Positions 16,154-24,034 of a DNA stretch of 36,337 nt are shown here, piece after piece. Below the pieces are notes generated by a model that saw only the letters and a program-made list of their open reading frames with translations, was not told where the DNA came from and did no database searches. Positions within the stretch are counted from its first letter, which is position 1. The number at the start of each line of letters is the position of its first letter. The stretch covers positions 1-36,337 of the forward strand of contig DCFU01000021.1 of assembly GCA_002319795.1 (NCBI GenBank), in the 5' to 3' direction. The position numbers and the translations under genes were made by a program. Origin of the DNA: Megamonas sp. UBA1796 (GTDB taxonomy: Bacteria; Bacillota; Negativicutes; Selenomonadales; Selenomonadaceae).

Positions 16154-16917
16154 CACAGTTACTTAAGGCAGAAGGCGTATCAAAATCATTCGGCGGTCTG
16201 AAGGCTGTATCGGATTTTGATTTTTATATAGACAATGGTTCGCTGGTCGGTCTTATCGGTCCAAATGGCGCGGGGAAGACCACAGCGTTTAATCTTATCA
16301 CGGGTGTTTACCAGCCGACGAAGGGCAATATAGAATTTGACAGCAATAGCATTGTAGGCTTGAAGCCATATCAAATTACGCAGCGTGGTATTGCGCGTAC
16401 TTTCCAGAATATCCGTCTGTTTTCTGAGCTGAGTGTTCTTGATAATGTAAAGATAGCGTATCATTCACATGTGAAGTATGGGCTCGTGGAAGCTGTTCTG
16501 CGTCTGGGACGTTATTTTGGTGAGGAAAAGCGCGTAGAAGAACGGAGCATGGAGCTTTTAAGAATTTTCAAGCTTGATGATAAGGCACAGGAGATAGCAA
16601 AAAACCTTCCTTATGGTGCACAGCGCCGTCTTGAGATTGCCAGGGCACTTGCGGCACAGCCTAAGCTGCTGTTGCTTGATGAACCAGCTGCCGGTATGAA
16701 TCCACAGGAAACCCAGGAACTTATGGAAATGATACGGTGGATTCGCAAAGAATTTGGCCTTACAATTCTGCTTATTGAGCATGATATGAGTCTTGTCATG
16801 GGGATATGTGAGCGTATCTATGTATTGGAATACGGTATTATTATCGCCAATGGAACACCGGGCGAGATTAAGAAAAATCCGGAAGTTATACGGGCATATC
16901 TTGGCGGGGAGGCTTGA
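16150..16917 (+). CDS. livG: Branched-chain amino-acid ABC transporter ATPase
   Basis: A 255-residue ABC ATPase. The Walker A is GPNGAGKTTAFN, the signature is the LivG variant YGAQRRLEIARALA (instead of LSGGQ), the Walker B is LLLLDEPAAGMNP, the switch His lies in LIEHDM, and the C-terminal NPEVIRAYLGG tail is typical of LivG. It powers LivHM together with LivF. ATGA overlap with livM indicates coupled translation. Confidence 0.96.
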   Translation: MTQLLKAEGVSKSFGGLKAVSDFDFYIDNGSLVGLIGPNGAGKTTAFNLITGVYQPTKGNIEFDSNSIVGLKPYQITQRGIARTFQNIRLFSELSVLDNVKIAYHSHVKYGLVEAVLRLGRYFGEEKRVEERSMELLRIFKLDDKAQEIAKNLPYGAQRRLEIARALAAQPKLLLLDEPAAGMNPQETQELMEMIRWIRKEFGLTILLIEHDMSLVMGICERIYVLEYGIIIANGTPGEIKKNPEVIRAYLGGEA

Positions 16918-16919
16918 TT

Positions 16920-17633
16920 ATGGGAACTATGTTGAAAATAGATAATATCAATGTATATTATGGAGCCATTCACGCCATCAAGGGCATCAGCCTTGAGGTT
17001 GGCGAAGGTGAGATTGTTACGCTCATCGGTGCCAATGGTGCAGGCAAATCGACGACATTGCGTACAATATCCGGTTTGCTGAAACCCAAGAGCGGAACCA
17101 TTACCTTTGAGGGGAAAGAAATTGCAGGACTTGCGGCGCAGGACATTGTAAAAGCCGGTATTTCGCAGGTTCCGGAGGGACGGCGTATTTTTGCGAACAT
17201 GACAGTCATGGAAAATCTGGATTTGGGAGCATTTATCCGTAAGGACAAAGAGGGTGTACAGAAAGATTTAAAAAATGTCTTTGAACGTTTTCCTCGACTT
17301 GAGGAACGCAAAAATCAGGAAGCCGGCACGCTTTCCGGCGGGGAGCAGCAGATGCTGGCAATGGGACGGGCACTTATGAGTCGTCCGCGTCTGTTGCTCT
17401 TGGACGAGCCTTCTATGGGGCTTGCTCCCTTGCTCATCCGGGAGATCTTTTCTATTATTGCGGATATTAATAAGACTGGCACAACGGTCTTGCTTGTTGA
17501 ACAGAATGCGAATATGGCGCTTTCTATTGCCAGCCGGGCTTATGTGCTTGAAACGGGACGCATTACGCTTTCCGGCGATGCCGAAAAGCTTGCCGCAAGC
17601 GAGGATGTGCGCAAAGCCTATCTGGGTGGCTGA
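16920..17633 (+). CDS. livF: Branched-chain amino-acid ABC transporter ATPase
   Basis: The second ABC ATPase: Walker A GANGAGKSTT, signature LSGGEQQMLAMGRAL, Walker B LLLLDEPSMGLAP, switch His replaced by Gln in LVEQNA as is normal for LivF, and end VRKAYLGG. The frame opens with TTG at 16914 inside the livG stop, but ATG at 16920 sits seven bases behind GGGGAGG and is the better start (237 residues). Last gene of the five-gene importer. Confidence 0.96.
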   Translation: MGTMLKIDNINVYYGAIHAIKGISLEVGEGEIVTLIGANGAGKSTTLRTISGLLKPKSGTITFEGKEIAGLAAQDIVKAGISQVPEGRRIFANMTVMENLDLGAFIRKDKEGVQKDLKNVFERFPRLEERKNQEAGTLSGGEQQMLAMGRALMSRPRLLLLDEPSMGLAPLLIREIFSIIADINKTGTTVLLVEQNANMALSIASRAYVLETGRITLSGDAEKLAASEDVRKAYLGG

Positions 17634-17664
17634 TGCTCTGATAAAATCATATGATAAAGGAGGG

Positions 17665-17685
17665 ATTCGCGGATTGGCCGCGAAT
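17665..17685 (+). terminator. Hairpin between livF and the CBS-ACT gene
   Basis: ATTCGCGG pairs perfectly with CCGCGAAT around ATTGG. No T-run follows, so it may only weakly terminate the liv transcript, or shape the leader of the next gene. Confidence 0.4.
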
Positions 17686-17732
17686 TCTCTCTTTATAAAG
17701 CTTATAAAGCAGAAACGGGAGAGTGAGTTCGT

Positions 17733-18377
17733 ATGTTTGTAGCAAACAGAATGACGAAGAATCCGCTTACGGTTACGCCGGATACAAAGGTTGATGAAGC
17801 GGCCACCCTTATGAAGAAACACCATTTTCGCCGCTTGCCTGTCGTCGATGAGGGAAAACTGGTGGGATTTCTCAATGACAAGGATATCATGCGCGTATCG
17901 CCGTCGCCGGCAACAACGCTTTCCAAATATGAAATCAATTCGCTGTTGAGCAAGATGTGCATCAAGGATATCATGCAGAAAGAGGTTATTTCTGTCAGTG
18001 TGGATGCTACGATTGAAGAGGCTGCACTTCTCATGTGCAATAATAAAATTGGCGGCCTGCCTGTCGTGAGCAGTGTCGGCAGTGTTGTTGGTGTGATAAC
18101 CGAAACGGACATATTCAAGACCTTCGTCGATGTAATGGGCCTGGCCGATGGCAAGACGCGTATCACGCTTGAAGTTGATGATAAAGTCGGAGTAGTAAAA
18201 GATATTGCGGGTGTTTTTACAGAATGCGGGCTTAATATCGACAGTCTTGTGACCTGCAAGACGACTGCGGGAAAATATGAAATCGTTGTACGTGGTGATA
18301 TTCCTTCTATTGACGATATAAAAGCCAAACTGGAGCTCAAGGGTTATCCGGTTATCCATGCAGTGAAGATTGGCTGA
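17733..18377 (+). CDS. CBS-CBS-ACT domain protein (AcuB-like)
   Basis: A 214-residue cytoplasmic protein with two CBS domains (residues about 1-60 and 75-135: MTKNPLTVTPDTKVDEAATLM, HFRRLPVVDEGKLVGFLNDKDI; IMQKEVISVSVDATIEEAALLM, GGLPVVSSVGSVVGVITETDI) and an ACT domain (140-214, ITLEVDDKVGVVKDIAGVFTECGLNIDSL). CBS pairs usually bind adenine nucleotides, ACT domains usually bind amino acids. This architecture is found in AcuB-like proteins of uncertain role. The gene follows the liv importer with about 100 bases between, so a role in sensing branched-chain amino acids together with energy state is plausible but unproven. A ribosome site GGGAGAG precedes the ATG. Confidence 0.85.
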   Translation: MFVANRMTKNPLTVTPDTKVDEAATLMKKHHFRRLPVVDEGKLVGFLNDKDIMRVSPSPATTLSKYEINSLLSKMCIKDIMQKEVISVSVDATIEEAALLMCNNKIGGLPVVSSVGSVVGVITETDIFKTFVDVMGLADGKTRITLEVDDKVGVVKDIAGVFTECGLNIDSLVTCKTTAGKYEIVVRGDIPSIDDIKAKLELKGYPVIHAVKIG

Positions 18378-18424
18378 GCCACGGAGTACAGGGCTTGTTT
18401 ACGGTTCAGTGCCTGAAAAAATAG

Positions 18425-18453
18425 TTTACATAGACGCTTGATTATGGTATAAT
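18425..18453 (+). promoter_or_regulatory. Promoter of tRNA-Ser
   Basis: TTTACA (18425-18430), 17-bp spacer, TATAAT (18448-18453), 25 bases before the tRNA 5' end. Confidence 0.8.
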
Positions 18454-18477
18454 ATTTCTTGTTTCCAGTGAGTTGTT

Positions 18478-18567
<90 letters not shown>

Positions 18568-18607
18568 TTTTACTAAATTTTTTTATGAATATTGATAACG
18601 TATTGTC

Positions 18608-18670
18608 CATAGAGCTTGTTTGAAGGTGTATCTTTGCGGGATGCCTTCAAGCGGCTCTATTTATTTTTTG
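18608..18670 (+). terminator. Terminator downstream of tRNA-Ser
   Basis: ATAGAGC and TTTGAAGG on the left pair with CCTTCAA and GCTCTAT on the right, followed by a T-rich tail TTATTTTTT. Confidence 0.75.
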
Positions 18671-18796
18671 CGGCTCATAGTTCAGAATCTTTAGACTGAA
18701 TTTATAGGAAATAGTTACTTCCAAAACGCTTTCCCCGTGCATGTCGTATGTTTCCGATATTTCTATGCGGTCAATCAGTTCAACCACAATACCCCT
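18647..18796 (-). pseudogene. C-terminal remnant of a large serine recombinase
   Basis: Read on the minus strand, this stretch contains VELIDRIEISETYDMHGES followed by VLEVTISYKF, the pattern that ends large serine recombinases of the TnpX/integrative-element type (ELIDRIEV...VTIxYKF). An in-frame TGA lies immediately upstream and there is no catalytic domain, so only about 30-50 C-terminal residues remain. It runs into the terminator of the tRNA gene. The adjacent 18814-18975 is also open on the minus strand (ending LSKPGLRNV) in another frame, but I cannot assign it. This points to a former mobile element beside the tRNA. Confidence 0.55.
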
Positions 18797-18951
18797 TATT
18801 CAAATATCAATGGTTAAACATTCCTTAAACCCGGTTTACTCAGTCCGTTAATCGCTTGAGTCAGGGTATCAGTTTGGTTGGATGGCCTCTTATCGTTAGT
18901 CAAATTGGTTTTGTCGATTATGCTAACAAGATTGCATAGCGCGAAAATAAC

Positions 18952-18980
18952 TTGACTTATTAAATGACCGGTCGTATAAT
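18952..18980 (+). promoter_or_regulatory. Promoter and TetR operator of the old-yellow-enzyme gene
   Basis: TTGACT (18952-18957), 17-bp spacer, TATAAT (18975-18980). Within the spacer, AAATGACCGGTCGTAT (18962-18977) contains the palindrome GACCGGTC. The same site recurs inverted at 20826-20841 with 14 of 16 bases identical, as expected for an operator of the TetR encoded in this unit. Confidence 0.75.
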
Positions 18981-19017
18981 AAAAGAAACTAGAAAATACA
19001 AATAAGGAGTGAGCGTC

Positions 19018-20139
19018 ATGAAAGATACAAATTCAAAATTAGAAGTTTTATTTCAGCCGATTACCCTTGGTAAACTAGCGCTGGCAAACCGTATTGTTAT
19101 GGCGCCGATGACCAGAGGATTTTCACCAAATGGCATACCAGGAGAGAATGTGGCAGGATATTACCGACGGCGTGCTGAGAATCAAGTTGGTCTTATTATT
19201 ACCGAAGGTACACTGATTCATCATCCGGCAGCAGCAGAAGGATTAGGACGTCCGGTTTTTTACGGTGAGGATGCGCTTAATGGATGGGCAAACGTTGTCC
19301 GGGAGGTACATCAGGTTGGCGGGAAAATTATACCGCAGCTATGGCATGTTGGCATGGCGCGGCAGATTGAGGGACAAAATCCAAATCCTGAGGCGCTGCC
19401 GATTGGCCCATCGGGAATTGATGTGATGTCAGGTCGGGAAGTAACAAAGCCTATGTCGCATGAAGAAATTGATTATATTGTTAAGGCCTTTGGCGAAGCT
19501 GCGGCAGAGGCAAAACGGATTGGCTTTGACGGTATTGAAATCCATGGTGCTCATGGTTACCTCATTGACCAGTTTTTTTGGGATCAGACCAATAAACGTA
19601 CGGATGAATATGGTGGGGATTTGGTTTCCCGTACCCGGTTTGCAGTCGAAGTCATCAAAGCTTGCCGCAAAGCTGTTGGTCCGGATTTCCCAATTGTTTT
19701 CCGATTTTCGCAGTGGAAGATGGGGCATTATCAAGAAAAACTGGCAAAAACGCCGGAGGAACTGGCAGCCTTCCTGGCACCGCTTAGTGCAGCCGGGGTA
19801 GATATTTTTCATGCGTCAACCCGTCGTTACTGGGAAGAAGAATTTACAGGTTCACCGTTAAACTTAGCTGGTTGGACTAAAAAGTTGACAGGGAAACCGG
19901 TTATTACAGTCGGTTCGGTAGGTCTTGATACCAATTTTACTGACTTCTTCACTGAGGGCAAAGGTGCAAAGCATACCAGTGTTGAGCCGCTTCTTGACAG
20001 ACTGACAGAAAAAGAGTTTGATTTGGTGGCTGTAGGCCGAGCACTGCTTGCAGATCCGGCGTGGGCCACCAAAATCCGTGAAAATAGAATTGACGAACTC
20101 ATTGCATTTGAGCGGGGAGCAGAAAAAACATTATCATAA
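19018..20139 (+). CDS. Old yellow enzyme family NAD(P)H:flavin oxidoreductase (NemA-like)
   Basis: A 373-residue TIM-barrel FMN enzyme that reduces activated C=C bonds of enals, quinones, maleimides or nitro compounds. Features: LANRIVMAPMTRGFSPNGIP at the start of the barrel, the substrate-binding His pair in IEIHGAHGYLIDQFF, the TDEYGGDLVSRTRF segment, and FMN phosphate-binding strands ending in VAVGRALLADP. The frame opens at GTG 19009, but AAGGAG fits the ATG at 19018. The next gene is a TetR regulator 12 bases on, the same arrangement, in reversed order, as nemR-nemA in E. coli. The physiological substrate is unknown. Confidence 0.92.
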   Translation: MKDTNSKLEVLFQPITLGKLALANRIVMAPMTRGFSPNGIPGENVAGYYRRRAENQVGLIITEGTLIHHPAAAEGLGRPVFYGEDALNGWANVVREVHQVGGKIIPQLWHVGMARQIEGQNPNPEALPIGPSGIDVMSGREVTKPMSHEEIDYIVKAFGEAAAEAKRIGFDGIEIHGAHGYLIDQFFWDQTNKRTDEYGGDLVSRTRFAVEVIKACRKAVGPDFPIVFRFSQWKMGHYQEKLAKTPEELAAFLAPLSAAGVDIFHASTRRYWEEEFTGSPLNLAGWTKKLTGKPVITVGSVGLDTNFTDFFTEGKGAKHTSVEPLLDRLTEKEFDLVAVGRALLADPAWATKIRENRIDELIAFERGAEKTLS

Positions 20140-20151
20140 GGGTGAGGATTT

Positions 20152-20760
20152 ATGGCGCGTAAAAAAAGTGCTGATTTAGAAAAAACCAGGCAAAGTTTAC
20201 TGGAAGTAGGCATAGCCTTGCTGCTTGAAAAAGGGTATAACGCCACGGGAATTCAGGAAATTGCTACAGCAGCCAACATTCCCAAAGGTTCTTTTTACAA
20301 TTACTTTGCCAGCAAAGAGGATTTTGGGGTTGCCGTTATCAGGCAGTATACTAAGGATAGCACAGGTAAGTGGCTTGCTTTATTGCAGGAAGCTACCCGG
20401 AAAGAAAATTCGTTTAAAGCTTTGAGTACCGTTTTCTTAGCAGTGACGGAGAAATATCGCTGTGAGGAAGTAAAAAAAGGCTGTTTACTTGGTACGATGG
20501 CTGCCGAAATCAGTGAAGCCAGTGAAGAATGCCGTTTGGCTCTCAAAGAGTCGATAGCGGAGTTCAGAGGAATTTTAGCAGAGCATTTGCTTTCCGGACA
20601 ACAGCTTGGTAAGGTGAGAAAAGATATACCGGCAGAGCATCTGGCTGATTTAGTATGGGACGCCTGGCAGGGGAGTCTTCTGAGAATGAAGGTGGAAAAA
20701 TCAGTAGACCCTGTCAATCAGGATTTAGAAGTATTGTTTCACCATATTTTAGTACTATAG
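20152..20760 (+). CDS. TetR/AcrR-family repressor, NemR-like
   Basis: A 202-residue regulator. The N-terminal helix-turn-helix is clear (LEKGYNATGIQEIATAANIPKGSFYNYFASKEDF). The ligand domain has cysteines at 104, 111 and 127 (KGCLLGTMAAEIS, SEECRLAL). The KGCLLG context with nearby cysteines resembles NemR/AcuR-type sensors that react with electrophiles, but the redox mechanism is inferred. It is cotranscribed with the old yellow enzyme and probably represses its own operon through the operator at 18962 and the aldehyde dehydrogenase unit through the copy at 20826. Confidence 0.88.
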   Translation: MARKKSADLEKTRQSLLEVGIALLLEKGYNATGIQEIATAANIPKGSFYNYFASKEDFGVAVIRQYTKDSTGKWLALLQEATRKENSFKALSTVFLAVTEKYRCEEVKKGCLLGTMAAEISEASEECRLALKESIAEFRGILAEHLLSGQQLGKVRKDIPAEHLADLVWDAWQGSLLRMKVEKSVDPVNQDLEVLFHHILVL

Positions 20761-20764
20761 AGTT

Positions 20765-20802
20765 TTTGTTTGTACTATGCCAATTGGCATAGTACAAACA
20801 AA
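20765..20802 (+). terminator. Perfect 38-bp palindrome, probable terminator
   Basis: The arms 20765-20783 and 20784-20802 are exact reverse complements with no spacer (centre CCAATTGG), followed by TTTT on the plus strand. It sits five bases after the TetR stop. As RNA it would be a very long stem with a tetraloop. Confidence 0.7.
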
Positions 20803-20825
20803 TTTTAAATTTTTTAGAGTTTAAA

Positions 20826-20841
20826 ATACGAATGGTCATTT
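20826..20841 (+). promoter_or_regulatory. Second NemR-like operator, in front of the aldehyde dehydrogenase gene
   Basis: ATACGAATGGTCATTT is the reverse complement of the 18962-18977 site at 14 of 16 positions. The two differences are in the centre. It lies 20 bases before the ATG at 20861. Confidence 0.6.
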
Positions 20842-20860
20842 AAAAAATGGGCGTTGCAAA

Positions 20861-22366
20861 ATGAATGAGAAAAAATATTTATTATATATTGATGGTGAGT
20901 TTAGAGAAGGGGCTAAAAAGGAATCGTTTCCTGTTATCAATCCGGCTGATGAAAGCATTGTAGGCCTAGCGGCGACAGGTATGGTTGAGGATGCCGAAGC
21001 TGCTGTACAGGCTGCGAAAAGAGCTTTTTATAGTGGTGCCTGGAGCAGTTTTGATGCGAAACAAAGATCAGCAGTACTAATGAATATCGCCGAAAAAATG
21101 ACAGAGCGGCAAAGTAAGCTGGCAGATTTAATTATAAAAGAATCCGGGTCAACTATTTTTAAGGCCAAAGCTGAAGTAGCGTTAGCTATCGGGACAATCG
21201 TGTATTATGCGGAGCTTATTAGAACCCCATATATGTATGAACCTGTTATCCCTGGTGCAGGGGAACGGACGAATAGCTATGACTTTGTGCAACGTGATCC
21301 AATTGGCGTATGTGTCGGCATTGTACCCTGGAACTTCCCTTTGTCACTGGGAATGTGGAAAATTAGCCCGGCCCTTGCTGCAGGTAATACGATTGTTATA
21401 AAAGCGCCAACTGAAGCGCCGCTCGTATTGCTTGAATTAGCCAAAATAGTGCATGAGGCGGGACTTCCCAGTGGGGTACTTAACATTATAGCCGGGAGTG
21501 GCCGGGTAATCGGCGAATATATGGCGCAGCATGCCGATGTTGATAAGATTTCCTTTACCGGCTCAACCGTTGTTGGCAAACGGATTTTAGCGTTGTCAGC
21601 AGCTTCAAATCTAAAAATTACTACCCTTGAACTTGGTGGAAAATCAGCTAATATTATTTTAGAAGATGCCGATATTGCAGCCGCAATTGATGGTTCTTTA
21701 TTTGCTACCATGCTGCACAGCGGACAGATTTGTGAATCGGGTACCCGTCTTTTGGTGCCAGAGAGCCGTTATGAGGAAATCCTCACAGGGCTTGTTACCA
21801 GAGGAAAAAACATCCGGGTGGGTGATCCCCACAAGGCAGATACTGGTATGGGACCTGTTATTTCCAAAAAGCAAAAGGAAAAAATTGAAGCGTATATACA
21901 AACAGGCATAAAGGAAGGTGCCAGACTTATACTTGGGGCGGAGGGACTGACCGGACCCGAATATGAAAAAGGTTTCTGGGTGTCACCGACAATTTTTGCT
22001 GATGTACATAATGCTATGACGATTGCCAGAGAAGAAATATTTGGACCTGTTTTATCGGTCATCCCTTATCAAACGGAAGACGAAGCGCTTAGAATTGCCA
22101 ATGACAGCATATATGGCCTTGGCGGCGGAGTATGGTCGAAAGATAAGGGGCATGCGGTGGAAGTTGCTAAAAAAATGCGGACAGGAACGGTTTGGATAAA
22201 TTCTTATCATGTACTCACTCCAGCTGCTCCGTTTGGCGGCTATAAACAAAGTGGTCTTGGCCGGGAAATGGGAGTACAGGGGCTTATGGCGTATACGCAA
22301 AGTAAGCACATCCATGTAGATTTAGGCAATAATAATGCTTTTCGGTATAAATGGCTGCTGAAATAA
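20861..22366 (+). CDS. NAD(P)-dependent aldehyde dehydrogenase
   Basis: A 501-residue ALDH-superfamily enzyme oxidising aldehydes to carboxylic acids. Catalytic residues are N158 (PWNFP), K181 (IKAPTEAP), the general base E257 (LELGGKSAN) and nucleophile C291 in HSGQICESGTR. The Rossmann element is FTGST (232-236), and the C-terminal signature EEIFGPVLSV and PFGGYKQSGLGRE are intact. Length is standard. The substrate class is undetermined. Its placement in a regulon with an old yellow enzyme and a DJ-1 protein suggests detoxification of reactive aldehydes. A clear Shine-Dalgarno is missing (GGGCGTTG before the ATG). Confidence 0.93.
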   Translation: MNEKKYLLYIDGEFREGAKKESFPVINPADESIVGLAATGMVEDAEAAVQAAKRAFYSGAWSSFDAKQRSAVLMNIAEKMTERQSKLADLIIKESGSTIFKAKAEVALAIGTIVYYAELIRTPYMYEPVIPGAGERTNSYDFVQRDPIGVCVGIVPWNFPLSLGMWKISPALAAGNTIVIKAPTEAPLVLLELAKIVHEAGLPSGVLNIIAGSGRVIGEYMAQHADVDKISFTGSTVVGKRILALSAASNLKITTLELGGKSANIILEDADIAAAIDGSLFATMLHSGQICESGTRLLVPESRYEEILTGLVTRGKNIRVGDPHKADTGMGPVISKKQKEKIEAYIQTGIKEGARLILGAEGLTGPEYEKGFWVSPTIFADVHNAMTIAREEIFGPVLSVIPYQTEDEALRIANDSIYGLGGGVWSKDKGHAVEVAKKMRTGTVWINSYHVLTPAAPFGGYKQSGLGREMGVQGLMAYTQSKHIHVDLGNNNAFRYKWLLK

Positions 22367-22446
22367 AAATGCTTAAAAAATAACAGGACTACGCATATGC
22401 TGCTAGATAGGAAATGATAAATTTTATTAAGAGAGGATAGATTAAA

Positions 22447-23109
22447 ATGATAAAAAACATACTCATGGTTGTTACTAACGTAAATGCGATAGATAAAAAT
22501 CATCCCACAGGATTATGGCTGGAGGAGTTTGCAATTCCTTATACGGAGTTTGTAAAGGCTGGCTATAAGGTTACGGTAGCAAGTCCTTTAGGCGGCAAAA
22601 TACCGCTTGACCCAAATAGCTTAGGCGAAGAAAATAGTGAGGACTGGCAGATTGCACTAAAAGAGCTTGTATCAACCCAGACTCTTCAAGCGATTAAAGA
22701 CGAAGCATTTGATGCACTCATCCTTCCAGGCGGTCATGGACCCATGTTTGATCTGGCAAGCGATACGCTGCTGGCCGAACTGCTAAAGAAGTTTGCGAAG
22801 GCAGATAAAGTGATTGGCGCTGTATGCCATGGACCTGCCGCACTTGTCAGCACCGTCCTTGATAACGGACGGTCGCTGGTCTATGGTAAAAATGTTACAG
22901 GCTTTACGAATGTAGAAGAAAGAGCTGTACAATTAGATAAACTGGTACCTTTCCTACTGGAAGATAAACTAATTGAGCTTGGTGGTAAATATACGAATAA
23001 AGATGCGTGGCAGGAATATGTGGTGGTTGACGGCAATTTAATAACCGGTCAAAATCCGCAATCAAGCTCAGGTTTTGCGAAAGCAGTGCTTACTAAATTA
23101 CAGGGTTAA
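22447..23109 (+). CDS. DJ-1/PfpI family protein, Hsp31/glyoxalase III-like
   Basis: A 220-residue class I glutamine-amidotransferase-like protein. The nucleophilic elbow is AVCHGPAAL with C127 and H128. The acidic partner lies in TGLWLEEFAIPY (E26/E27), and the strand LILPGGHGPMFDL precedes the elbow. This TGxWxEE form is that of the Hsp31/Glx3 branch, which turns methylglyoxal and glyoxal into hydroxyacids without glutathione and can act on glycated groups. That activity is known for relatives only. AGAGAGGA precedes the ATG. It lies 80 bases after the aldehyde dehydrogenase with no terminator between, so they are probably cotranscribed. Confidence 0.88.
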   Translation: MIKNILMVVTNVNAIDKNHPTGLWLEEFAIPYTEFVKAGYKVTVASPLGGKIPLDPNSLGEENSEDWQIALKELVSTQTLQAIKDEAFDALILPGGHGPMFDLASDTLLAELLKKFAKADKVIGAVCHGPAALVSTVLDNGRSLVYGKNVTGFTNVEERAVQLDKLVPFLLEDKLIELGGKYTNKDAWQEYVVVDGNLITGQNPQSSSGFAKAVLTKLQG

Positions 23110-23198
23110 AAAGTAAATAATTAACCTATCGCTACACTTAGTATTATAAACAAAAGGCTGTTAAGTTTAAAAAATTGCCAAAGGTAAATTTTTTAGTA

Positions 23199-23248
23199 TT
23201 GACTGAGATGAAGTTAAGGATTATAATTTGATTGAAGTCAGTCAAAAA
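23199..23248 (+). promoter_or_regulatory. Promoter and operator of the second TetR gene
   Basis: TTGACT (23199-23204), 17-bp spacer, TATAAT (23222-23227). The promoter is framed by the inverted repeat TTGACTGA (23199-23206) and TCAGTCAA (23238-23245). The sequence 23229-23248, read on the minus strand, matches 24612-24631 at 18 of 20 bases, so a common regulator is expected at both places. Confidence 0.75.
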
Positions 23249-23265
23249 TACGGGGGATGAATACT

Positions 23266-23880
23266 ATGCCTAGGGTGTCAAAAGATCCGCAAGTACGAAT
23301 GGAAGAAATTCTTGATGCTGCAGAAAATTTGTTTTATACAAGAGGTTATCACGAAACTGCGGTTAGTGATATTGTTAAAAAAGTAGGAGTAGCTCAAGGA
23401 ACGTTCTATTATTATTTTGAATCTAAAGAAGCGGCCTTAGAAGGTGTTATAAACCGTCATGTCTTGAGCATTCAATCAAGAATTGAAGCAATCGCCAATT
23501 CGGATATAATCCCGCCGCGTAAAATTGAACAAGTAGTATGTACAACATTTAACAATCTTCGTTACGGGGAGGGGTGGATGTTCGATTTTCTCTATAACGA
23601 TCAATATTTACATATTGTAGATAAGCTTCTCCGCCATGGTAGGGAAATGTTTGCACCGTCACTCATAAAGATCATCGAAGAAGGAAACCAAACAGGATAC
23701 TTTAAGGTTTCCTATCCTACGGAGATGATGGTTTTTGTATCGGCGATACTACAGTGCCTATATCATTCGCTCTATCAAAAACTTTCCAAAGAACAACTCG
23801 TATGCAGGTTTGATATAGCTGGTAAATTGATTGAAAATGCATTGGGTCTGGCTGAAGGTACATTGCACCTTATGGTATGA
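23266..23880 (+). CDS. TetR/AcrR-family transcriptional regulator
   Basis: A 204-residue regulator. The DNA-binding domain is typical: ILDAAENLFYTRGYHETAVSDIVKKVGVAQGTFYYYFESKEAAL. The ligand domain gives no clue to the effector. The frame opens with an ATG at 23257, but GGGGGATG then lies too close. ATG 23266 (MPRVSKDP) has better spacing. The operator-like repeats around its own promoter suggest autoregulation, and the shared site upstream of the esterase suggests control of 24.6-26.8 kb. Its stop overlaps a small ORF as ATGA. Confidence 0.9.
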   Translation: MPRVSKDPQVRMEEILDAAENLFYTRGYHETAVSDIVKKVGVAQGTFYYYFESKEAALEGVINRHVLSIQSRIEAIANSDIIPPRKIEQVVCTTFNNLRYGEGWMFDFLYNDQYLHIVDKLLRHGREMFAPSLIKIIEEGNQTGYFKVSYPTEMMVFVSAILQCLYHSLYQKLSKEQLVCRFDIAGKLIENALGLAEGTLHLMV

Positions 23881-24032
23881 GAAAGTGGGGGATTGATGAT
23901 TTATGTGAACCTGTATTTGAAAGGCTTTATGAGTCTGTCCTGTGTGGTTATGGAGTGAATGAACGCATAAGAAACAAGGATTTTGACGTGCTAAAAGAAA
24001 AAATGAAGATTAGTTTCAAAAAGGGGTTGTAA
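23877..24032 (+). CDS. 51-residue ORF between tetR and the EIIA gene
   Basis: The ATG shares ATGA with the TetR stop codon, and the frame runs 51 codons to a TAA only two bases before the EIIA start. The product begins MRKWGIDDLCEPVFERL and ends MKISFKKGL. It is soluble, charged and helical-looking with Cys at 10 and 23. I do not recognise it. Alternatives are the remaining C-terminal end of a larger lost protein or a genuine small protein translated by coupling. The exact fit between its neighbours favours a retained reading frame. Confidence 0.5.
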   Translation: MRKWGIDDLCEPVFERLYESVLCGYGVNERIRNKDFDVLKEKMKISFKKGL

Positions 24033-24034
24033 GG

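Noticed and set aside
17268..18359. Minus-strand ORF of 363 codons
   Set aside because: Lies antisense to livF and the CBS-ACT gene. Its composition (His, Arg, Asn-rich) is that of a shadow frame, with no domain and no ribosome site.
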